Source: Gemmatimonadota bacterium
GTDB lineage: Bacteria > Gemmatimonadota > Gemmatimonadetes > Gemmatimonadales > Gemmatimonadaceae
Direction: 5' to 3'
NCBI GenBank assembly: GCA_016218305.1
Contig: JACREJ010000031.1
Span: forward strand, 1 to 36,095
DNA length: 36,095 nucleotides
This document shows positions 25,504 through 32,206 of this stretch, in pieces. Numbering within the stretch: position 1 is the stretch's first letter; each line of letters opens with the position of its first letter. Made by a program: the position numbers and the translations under genes. Under the pieces are notes generated by a model, which did no database searches, was not told the origin of the DNA, and worked only from the letters and a program-made list of their open reading frames with translations.

Positions 25504-26502
25504 GTGCAGATCTTCCTTGGGCTCGCCGCTGAACTGATTGCGCTGCTGTGGCTCCTCGCCATCGCGGTGCTCGTGGGCGCCATCGCGTTCCATTTCTTGA
25601 TCTGGCGCAGGACGCCGCTGCCGGCGGGTCCGGTGCGAGTCGCGACAGACGACCAGATGTTCCGGCTCGTCATCCGGTGGGGAACGTGGAGCGCGGCCGC
25701 GCTGCTGCTGCTCGCCGGGCCGCGCGCGGTGGGCGTCGCCTCGCTGCTCGATGATCGCTTCACGCTCACGAGCCGGCTGACCGCCATGCTGGTGCGGTCC
25801 GAATGGGGGATCGGCTTTGCCGCGATGGCGGCGGCTGGTGTCCTGACCCTCGCGGGCTTCGTTCTCGCCGGCAGGCGGCAGGCCGTCGGCTGGTGGCTGG
25901 TGCTCGCCGGGGTCCCACTGGTCACCGCGGGCACCGGATTGCAGAGCCATCCCTTCGATGCCTTCTCGACGCTGACGCTGGCACCCATCTTCGACGGGCT
26001 GCACGCGGTGGGCATCGGATGCTGGCTCGGCTCGTTCTTCTTCCTCATGCTCGCCGAGCGACGACTGCAGGCGCACGCCTCGTCGCCGTGGACGGACCCG
26101 CTGGGTGCCATGATCGAACGCTACTTCCGCTTGTCGGGAGCGCTCGTGGCGGTGGTGCTCATCACCGGCCTGTTCAGCTCGGCCACGCACCTGACCGGGT
26201 TCGACGACATCCGGGGCTCGCCCTACGGACGGCTGCTGGCGGGCAAGGTGGCCATCGTAGTCATCGTCCTGGCGTTCAATGAACACATGCGGCGCCACGC
26301 GGAACGGCAGGCCCGGACCTCCGAGCGATCAGCGCTGGTGCACACGATGCGATTCCAGGCCGGTCTCATCCTCCTCGTGATGGCGCTCACCACGCTGCTC
26401 GTGGATACGCCGCCGCCTGGGGTGAACGAGGTGCGCTCCGAGGTGTTCCGCAGCAGTCCCAGGGGGTCCGTGGAGTCGCGCGACCTGGAGATGCCGCGCT
26501 AG
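25504..26502 (+). CDS. CopD-like membrane protein
   Basis: A 332-aa protein with about eight hydrophobic segments, beginning at once with a membrane helix (QIFLGLAAELIALLWLLAIA). The C-terminal half resembles the CopD copper-resistance domain: FDGLHAVGIGCWLGSFFFLM, YFRLSGALVAVVLITGLFSS, RLLAGKVAIVVIVLAFNEHM and a final helix. CopD proteins are inner-membrane proteins implicated in copper transport, usually with the periplasmic CopC, but no CopC gene is in view. The start is a GTG at 25504. The tail is soluble and charged. It lies on + between nadA and nadB, both on -, and converges with nadB with 13 bp between stops. A second CopD-like gene is at 28203. The substrate is not proven. Confidence 0.75.
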   Translation: MQIFLGLAAELIALLWLLAIAVLVGAIAFHFLIWRRTPLPAGPVRVATDDQMFRLVIRWGTWSAAALLLLAGPRAVGVASLLDDRFTLTSRLTAMLVRSEWGIGFAAMAAAGVLTLAGFVLAGRRQAVGWWLVLAGVPLVTAGTGLQSHPFDAFSTLTLAPIFDGLHAVGIGCWLGSFFFLMLAERRLQAHASSPWTDPLGAMIERYFRLSGALVAVVLITGLFSSATHLTGFDDIRGSPYGRLLAGKVAIVVIVLAFNEHMRRHAERQARTSERSALVHTMRFQAGLILLVMALTTLLVDTPPPGVNEVRSEVFRSSPRGSVESRDLEMPR

Positions 26503-26515
26503 GGACCTGCTCCGG

Positions 26516-28027
26516 CTAGAACTCGATGTGGCGCCCGCGCCACTTGTGCTTGGCGCGTGGGAAGTCGCGACGGAAGTGGCCGCCGCGCGACTCGCGGCGC
26601 AGCAGCGCCGCGCTGGCGATGACCTGCGCCGTCTCTATCATGTTCGCCTCCTCGGTGGCGCCTGCCGGCAGGCGGGCCACGAGTTCATCGAGGCGTTCCA
26701 CGCAGGTCCGGAGTCCCTTGGCCGTGCGGTCGATGCCGGCATAATCCCACATCAGCATGCGCACCGTGTCGGCGGCGACCTGCGCCGCACCCCGGTCGCG
26801 CAGCACGGGGACACGCCAATCGGACTTGCGGGGCAGGCGCGGCAGGTGCGGCAGTGTTCCCATGTCGCGCGCCACGCGTTCGGCGAAGACGAGCCCCTCG
26901 AGCAGCGAGTTCGAGGCCAGCCGGTTCGCGCCGTGCACGCCCGTGCACGACACCTCGCCGCACGCATACAGCCGGTCCAGCGACGAGCGGCCGGCGAGGT
27001 CCGTGACGATGCCGCCCATCATGTAGTGCGCGGCGGGAGTCACGGGAATCCGGTCGTGCCGCGGGTCGATGCCGCGGGCCACGCAGAGCGCGAAGATCCC
27101 CGGGAACCGCTTCGCGAATGCGCGCTTGATCGCCCGCGCGTCGAGGAAGACGCGCCGCCCCGCCTGCTGCTCGCGGAAGATGGCGCGCGCCACGACGTCG
27201 CGCGGGGCCAGTTCCGCGGCGCGATGGACCTTTACCATGAAGCGCACGCCTGCCTCGTTCACCAGCGTGGCTCCTTCGCCGCGCACCGCTTCCGACACGA
27301 GCTGCAGCGGGTTTTCCGGTGTGTCGAGCGCCGTGGGGTGAAACTGCACGAACTCCATGTCCGCGAGCTTCACGCCCGCCCGGTGGGCGATTGCATACCC
27401 ATCACCCGTCGCGACGACCGGGTTGGTGGTGTGCCGGAAGAGCTGCCCGCAGCCGCCCGCCGCGAGGACGGTGGCGTCGGCAATGATCTCGACCGCGGCG
27501 CCAAGCACACTGGCGCGCACCCCGCAGCAGCGGTCCGCGTGCACGATGAGATCGAGGACGCGCGCACTCTCGAGAACGTGGATGTTCGGCGTCTCGCGCA
27601 CGCGTTGGATCAGCGTCCGCGCCACCTCAGCGCCCGTCTGGTCGCCGTGCGCATGCACGATGCGATGGCGCGAATGCGCGGCCTCCTTGCCCAGCGAGAG
27701 GCGGCCGCGAAGATCCGTGTCGAAGCGCGCGCCGGCGCTCGCGAGATCTCGCACTCGCGCCGGGCCCTCGCTGGTGAGCACCTCGACCGCCTCGGCGTCG
27801 CAGAGGGCCGCTCCCGCGGCCAGCGTGTCCTTGCGGTGCAGCTCGGGCGAGTCGCCGGCGCCGAGGGCGGCCGCGATGCCACCCTGCGCGTATGCGGTGG
27901 CGGAGTCGAACAGGGTCCGTTTGGTCAGGACGTACACCTCGCCGTGGGCGGACGCCCGCCAGGCCGTGTGAAGGCCGGCGACGCCGGAGCCAATGACGAG
28001 GAATCGGGTGCGGATGCGCTGGGCCAT
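26516..28027 (-). CDS. nadB: L-aspartate oxidase
   Basis: The FAD enzyme that oxidises L-aspartate to iminoaspartate, the first step of de novo NAD synthesis, related to succinate dehydrogenase/fumarate reductase flavoproteins. The 503 aa start MAQRIRTRFLVIGSGVAG with the dinucleotide fold GSGVAG (13-18). AYAQGGIAAAL, AAHSRHRIVHAHGDQTG, EFVQFHPTAL, SEAVRGEGATLVNEAG, PRDVVARAI, HYMMGGI and LYACGEVSCTGVHGANRLAS are all family features, and a helical C-terminal domain follows. The frame extends to 28177, but the Met at 28027 matches the family N-terminus. It is on the same strand as nadA and nadC but separated from them by the opposing CopD-like gene, so it needs its own transcript. Confidence 0.94.
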   Translation of the reverse strand: MAQRIRTRFLVIGSGVAGLHTAWRASAHGEVYVLTKRTLFDSATAYAQGGIAAALGAGDSPELHRKDTLAAGAALCDAEAVEVLTSEGPARVRDLASAGARFDTDLRGRLSLGKEAAHSRHRIVHAHGDQTGAEVARTLIQRVRETPNIHVLESARVLDLIVHADRCCGVRASVLGAAVEIIADATVLAAGGCGQLFRHTTNPVVATGDGYAIAHRAGVKLADMEFVQFHPTALDTPENPLQLVSEAVRGEGATLVNEAGVRFMVKVHRAAELAPRDVVARAIFREQQAGRRVFLDARAIKRAFAKRFPGIFALCVARGIDPRHDRIPVTPAAHYMMGGIVTDLAGRSSLDRLYACGEVSCTGVHGANRLASNSLLEGLVFAERVARDMGTLPHLPRLPRKSDWRVPVLRDRGAAQVAADTVRMLMWDYAGIDRTAKGLRTCVERLDELVARLPAGATEEANMIETAQVIASAALLRRESRGGHFRRDFPRAKHKWRGRHIEF

Positions 28028-28202
28028 CTCACTAATGGTCGCATGGATGCCGGTGCTACGACAGTGCATCGGTCCGTCGCGGCGGCTATTTTTCGCGCAT
28101 GCGGACTGCGCGCCCCCACTCCGTGCCATGCTCCATGCGGGTCTCCTCGGCCGTGACGCCGGGGATGTGTCGTGCACTCGGAGCTGCGGGGCGCGGACGC
28201 AC

Positions 28203-29108
28203 GTGATCGAGAGCGCCGGCGGGTTCTACGCCATCGCCCTGCGGGGCGCAGCCTTGGCCGGCACCCTCGCGATTATCGGCGGCTGGGCGTTTGCGCAGTT
28301 CGTCGTCGCCCGTGCGAAGGGCCAGGCGGTGGATCCGTATCGCGCCTCGCTGGCCAACTTCAGCAACCGTCTGGCGATGGCGGGAGCGGCGCTTCTCGCG
28401 GCATTGATGGTGCCCCGCGCCCTGGTCCAGGCGCTCGCGTCGGCCACGCCAGACGACCCGACCGGTGTGCTCGTGCTGGAGGTGCTGCGGTCCCCGTGGG
28501 GCATCGCGCTGGCGCTGCAGGCCGCAGCCGCCGCCATGGTCTACGCCGGGCTGCGATACGATGGCAGGGCGCGCCTGTACGCGCGCCTCACCGACGCCGG
28601 CATCGCCGTGCTGCTGGTCGCACCGGCCTTCCTCGGGCATGCCGCGGCGGATCCCGACCGCGCGCTGGCCTCGATCATCGTCAACACGCTGCACGTCGCG
28701 GCGGCCGGGGGCTGGATCGGGGCGCTCCTCGTGCTCACGCTGATCGCGCGCACGCTGCGCACGCGCGAGGATGGCGGTCCCCTGCTGGCGGCGCTCATTG
28801 TGTCGTTTCACCCGCTGGCGCTGGCCAGTGCGGGCACCGTCTTTGTCACCGGGCTCGCCACGGCGTGGCTGCGCATGGGAGCACCCGAGGGCATCGCCAA
28901 CTCCACGTATAGCGGGCTGTTCGTCGCCAAGGTGGTGCTGGTGTTCGTGACCGGGGCCGTCGGAGCGGGGCATGCGAAAGTGGCGAAGAAACGCGTGGCG
29001 ACGGTGGACCGTGTTGCCGTGGCCCGCACGCTGCTCGGTGAAACGCTGCTCGCCGTGCTGGTACTGCTCGTCACGGCCGTGCTGGCTGGCACCGTCCCCA
29101 TTGGCTGA
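28203..29108 (+). CDS. Second CopD-like membrane protein
   Basis: A 301-aa protein with about eight predicted membrane segments. SIIVNTLHVAAAGGWIGALL, IVSFHPLALASAGTVFVTGL, and GLFVAKVVLVFVTGAVGAGH are the arrangement seen in CopD domains, where His residues in the helices are thought to bind metal. I start at the GTG at 28203 (MIESAGGFYAIAL), where the first membrane helix follows closely; an ATG at 28128 in the same frame would add 25 residues without family resemblance. Its stop is 3 bp before the MFS gene, so the two are coupled. It shares fold and order of motifs with the CopD-like protein at 25504 but is not a close copy by eye. Role in metal transport is inferred from the family. Confidence 0.72.
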   Translation: MIESAGGFYAIALRGAALAGTLAIIGGWAFAQFVVARAKGQAVDPYRASLANFSNRLAMAGAALLAALMVPRALVQALASATPDDPTGVLVLEVLRSPWGIALALQAAAAAMVYAGLRYDGRARLYARLTDAGIAVLLVAPAFLGHAAADPDRALASIIVNTLHVAAAGGWIGALLVLTLIARTLRTREDGGPLLAALIVSFHPLALASAGTVFVTGLATAWLRMGAPEGIANSTYSGLFVAKVVLVFVTGAVGAGHAKVAKKRVATVDRVAVARTLLGETLLAVLVLLVTAVLAGTVPIG

Positions 29109-29111
29109 CCA

Positions 29112-30386
29112 ATGACTGACACTGGCCGGCCGCGCAACGACGCGCACGCCCGGGGCAAGCTCGTCGTCCTGATGATCACCGCCTTCATGGACATGGTGGG
29201 GATCCTGATGGTCGTGCCGCTGCTCCCCTTCTACGCCCAGGACCTCAACGGCTCTGGCTACGTGTCGCGGACGCTGGCGGCGCTCCACATGAACGGCGAC
29301 GGCGCCGTGGTCTCGCTGCTCATCGCGACCTTCGCGATCGTGCAGCTGGTGAGCGCCCCGATCTGGGGGCGCGTCTCCGACCGGTTTGGCCGGCGCCCGG
29401 CGATGATGATCGGCCTCGGCGGATCCGCACTGGCATACCTCGTCTTCGCCTACGCCCCCACGCTCGACTGGCTCTTCCTCAGCCGCATCGTCCAGGGCGC
29501 TGGCGGAGGCACCGTCGGCGTGATCCAGGCGTATGTCGCCGACTCCACGCGCCCCGAGGATCGCGCAAAGGCGCTGGGCTGGCTGTCCGCGGCCACCAAT
29601 GCCGGCGTCGCCCTTGGTCCGGTGATCGGCGGCGGCGCAATGCACTTCCTGGGGCGGAGCGGCCCCGGCCTGTCTGCTGCGCTGATGTCGTGCATCACCA
29701 TGCTCTTCGCCTACCACTACCTCACCGAATCGCACGACGCGGCCGCGGTGAAGGCGGCGGGCAAGGTGGTCCGGAAGTCCAGCGAGGCCGTGATGCGCGT
29801 CGTGTCGCACGGCGCCGAGCCCGCGTCGCGGCTGATCTGGATCTACGCGATCACGATGGGGTCGTTCCAGGCGATGTCCACCACGCTGGCGCTCTTTCTC
29901 GCGTGGCGATTCGGCGTGACGGCATCGACCATCGGCTTCTTCTTCACCTACATCGGCACCATCTCGGTAATCACGCGCGCGCTGGTGCTCGGCAAGATGG
30001 TGGATCGGTTCGGTGAAGCGCGGCTGTCGCGGCTGGGAATGGTGCTGCTTGCGTGCGGACTCGGCGGCATGCCCCTCGCACCGAACATCCCCATGCTGGC
30101 CGTGGCGGTGGCGCTCGTGCCGTTGGGCACCGCGTTCACCTTCCCGTGCGTGACCGGCCTGCTGAGCCGCGTCGTCGCGTCGCACGAGCGCGGCCTGTAC
30201 ATGGGCGTGCAGCAGACCTTCGGCGGCATCGCCCGGGTGGCGGGCCCGCTCTACTTCGGCTGGGCGTACGACCACCTCGGCCAGCGTGTTCCCTTCCTGA
30301 CGGCCGCCGTGGTCGTGCTGCTGACCATCACGCTCGGACTCAACATGGAGTCCTACGTCAAGCCAGCGGAGCGCCAGGCGGCGTAG
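29112..30386 (+). CDS. MFS transporter, TetA/multidrug efflux-like
   Basis: A 424-aa, 12-helix major facilitator superfamily protein. It begins with a soluble Arg/His-rich tail, then LVVLMITAFMDMVGILMVVP. Motif A, GRVSDRFGRRPAMM, lies between helices 2 and 3 (residues 86-99). LFLSRIVQGAGGG is motif B-like, and GWLSAATNAGVALGPVIGG is motif C, the hallmark of proton-coupled drug antiporters. A second motif-A-like GKMVDRFGEARLSRLG marks the half-repeat. The start lies 3 bp after the CopD-like stop with no Shine-Dalgarno, so translation probably depends on the upstream gene. The substrate is unknown; the CopD neighbour does not settle whether it is a metal, a chelate or a drug. It converges with the SSS symporter gene, 49 bp apart. 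Confidence 0.88.
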   Translation: MTDTGRPRNDAHARGKLVVLMITAFMDMVGILMVVPLLPFYAQDLNGSGYVSRTLAALHMNGDGAVVSLLIATFAIVQLVSAPIWGRVSDRFGRRPAMMIGLGGSALAYLVFAYAPTLDWLFLSRIVQGAGGGTVGVIQAYVADSTRPEDRAKALGWLSAATNAGVALGPVIGGGAMHFLGRSGPGLSAALMSCITMLFAYHYLTESHDAAAVKAAGKVVRKSSEAVMRVVSHGAEPASRLIWIYAITMGSFQAMSTTLALFLAWRFGVTASTIGFFFTYIGTISVITRALVLGKMVDRFGEARLSRLGMVLLACGLGGMPLAPNIPMLAVAVALVPLGTAFTFPCVTGLLSRVVASHERGLYMGVQQTFGGIARVAGPLYFGWAYDHLGQRVPFLTAAVVVLLTITLGLNMESYVKPAERQAA

Positions 30387-30435
30387 CCCTCGCGCGCCAC
30401 GCGTGGCAGGCGCAGCGCACCCCGCCGGCGCTTGG

Positions 30436-32103
30436 TCACACCGCTGCCTCGCGCGGCGTCCGCCCGAACATCACGCCCACCAGCACCACCGTCACCGCGC
30501 CGATGACGTTGAACCAGAGGAACGCCACAGATGGCGCCCAGTAGTTGACCGCGCCCACCGTCGCCATGCCGGCGATCAGCCCGTAGAACGCGCCGCTCCC
30601 GCGGGTGCGCGGGATCATCGCGAGCAGGAAGACGCCGAGGATCGAGCCGTAGAAGTACGAGCCGAAGCGATTGACCACCTCGATCAGCGACCCGAGATCG
30701 GCCGCGAACGTCGCGACGACGCAGGCGAACACGCCCCACGCCCCGGTGGCAGCGCGCGAGACCTTCAGGAAATGCGCGTCATCGGCCTCCGGCCGCACCC
30801 AGCGGCGATAGAGATCGATGACGGTGGTGCTCGAGAGCGACGCCAGCTCACCGGCCACCGCCGACATGGCCGCGGCGATCACCGCGGCGATGAAGATGCC
30901 GGTGAGGCCGATGGGGAGCTCCGTGAGGACGAAGTGCGGGATGATGTAGTTCACGTCGGCAACGGACTTCGCGCCCGGCACCGTGGCCGCCTTCATCGCG
31001 TCGGCACGCACCGCGGCGACTTCCCTGTCCCCGTCACGCAATGCCTGGCGGGCCGCGGCCTCGCCCGCGCCCGATGCCCCGGCGAGGGCGCGCGCCGCGT
31101 CGGCGCGCTGCGCCAGGGCGACGTCGTAGCGCTGTGTCGTCGCCGCATAGGCCACCGGATCCACGGCGCGCATGCGCTCGGCCTGCGCCGGATTGTAGTA
31201 GAGCGGCGGCGGCGTAAAGACGTAGAAGACGAAGACGAGGACGCCGACGAGGAGCACCAGGGCCTGCAGCGGGATCTTCCAGTAAGCGCTGATCAGGTGC
31301 GAACTGCGCGCCTCGTCCACCGACTTCGCGGTGAGATAGCGCTGCACCTGGCTCTGGTCGGTGCCGAAGTACGACAGCATCAGGAAGGTGCCGCCGATGA
31401 TGCCGCTCCAGAACGTGTACTGCTTGGTGAGCGTGAACTCGAAATCGAAGATGTCCAGGCGACCGGCCGCGCCGGCGATGCGCAGCGCATCGTCCGGGCT
31501 CACCGGAATCCGCACGAGCAGGACGATGATGACGGCCACGATCGCGGTGATGACGAGGACCATCTGCTTCACGTCGGTCCAGGCCACGGCCTGCACGCCG
31601 CCGATCATCGTGTAGAGCACGGTCGGCGCGCCGATGAGCGCCACCGACCAGACCACCGGCCAGCCGAAGATCGAGGAGAAGACCACGGCGGGCGCGGCGA
31701 TGATGGTGCCGCAGGCGAGGCCGCGCGAGAGCAGGAAGAGCAGCGACGTGAGCGAGCGCGTGCGCGCATCGAAGCGCCGCTCGAGGAACTCGTACGCCGT
31801 GTACACCTTGGCCCGGTGCAGGAACGGCACGAGCGTCACGCCGAGGATGACAAGCGCCACCGGGAGGCCGAAATAGAACTGCACGAAGCGCATGCCGTCA
31901 TTGGCACCCTGCCCCGTGGTGCCGATCATCGTGATGGCCGACAGCTGCGTGGCCATGACCGACAGGCCCACCACCCACCACGGCAGGCTGCGATTGCCGA
32001 GGAAATACCCCTCCAGCTTCTTCGTTCCCTTGGCGCGCCGGATCCCGTCGATCGAGATGTACGCGAGGTAGCCGAGGACGATCGCCCAATTGATCCAGTG
32101 CAT
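30436..32103 (-). CDS. Sodium:solute symporter (SSS family)
   Basis: A 555-aa LeuT-fold transporter that uses the Na+ gradient to import a solute. Family features: YFLGNRSLPWWVVGLSVMAT (residues 33-52), SAITMIGTTGQG, YEFLERRFDARTRSL (104-118), MIGGVQAVAWTDVKQ (166-180), FGTDQSQVQRYLTAKS (246-261), and AAVIAAAMSAVAGELASLSS, which holds the Na2-site-like serines. Between two helices, residues about 302-384 form an Ala-rich, charged, probably helical insert not found in basic members. The nearest relatives are the NIS/SMVT-like and sialic acid/sugar symporters, but the solute cannot be assigned. The start is 4 nt after the stop of the 32-aa membrane peptide; the PIG-L gene precedes that. Confidence 0.9.
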   Translation of the reverse strand: MHWINWAIVLGYLAYISIDGIRRAKGTKKLEGYFLGNRSLPWWVVGLSVMATQLSAITMIGTTGQGANDGMRFVQFYFGLPVALVILGVTLVPFLHRAKVYTAYEFLERRFDARTRSLTSLLFLLSRGLACGTIIAAPAVVFSSIFGWPVVWSVALIGAPTVLYTMIGGVQAVAWTDVKQMVLVITAIVAVIIVLLVRIPVSPDDALRIAGAAGRLDIFDFEFTLTKQYTFWSGIIGGTFLMLSYFGTDQSQVQRYLTAKSVDEARSSHLISAYWKIPLQALVLLVGVLVFVFYVFTPPPLYYNPAQAERMRAVDPVAYAATTQRYDVALAQRADAARALAGASGAGEAAARQALRDGDREVAAVRADAMKAATVPGAKSVADVNYIIPHFVLTELPIGLTGIFIAAVIAAAMSAVAGELASLSSTTVIDLYRRWVRPEADDAHFLKVSRAATGAWGVFACVVATFAADLGSLIEVVNRFGSYFYGSILGVFLLAMIPRTRGSGAFYGLIAGMATVGAVNYWAPSVAFLWFNVIGAVTVVLVGVMFGRTPREAAV

Positions 32104-32107
32104 GTCG

Positions 32108-32206
32108 TCAGCCCGCGTAGCGGTATTGGAGCGCGAAGAGCAGCGCCCACGCCACGAGTTCCGCGGCGAGGACGCGCAGGAGCACCTTCCGGAATGGCGT
32201 GCTCAT
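32108..32206 (-). CDS. Small single-span membrane protein, 32 aa
   Basis: A very short gene placed exactly between the PIG-L and symporter genes. Its ATG overlaps the PIG-L stop by 4 nt (ATGA), and its TGA is followed after 4 nt by the symporter ATG. The product is MSTPFRKVLLRVLAAELVAW plus ALLFALQYRYAG: a basic N-terminus, one hydrophobic helix at about 8-26 with an acidic E16 inside, and a YRY end. The basic start predicts an N-in orientation. No family is recognised. The architecture suggests an accessory subunit of the symporter, in the manner of other small transporter peptides, but the sequence gives only position and hydrophobicity as evidence. Confidence 0.7.
   Translation of the reverse strand: MSTPFRKVLLRVLAAELVAWALLFALQYRYAG

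Noticed and set aside
28086-30275. A 729-codon open frame on - opposite the CopD-like and MFS genes
   Set aside because: The product is His/Arg/Gln-rich and reads like a shadow of membrane protein codons; both plus-strand genes have clear family features.
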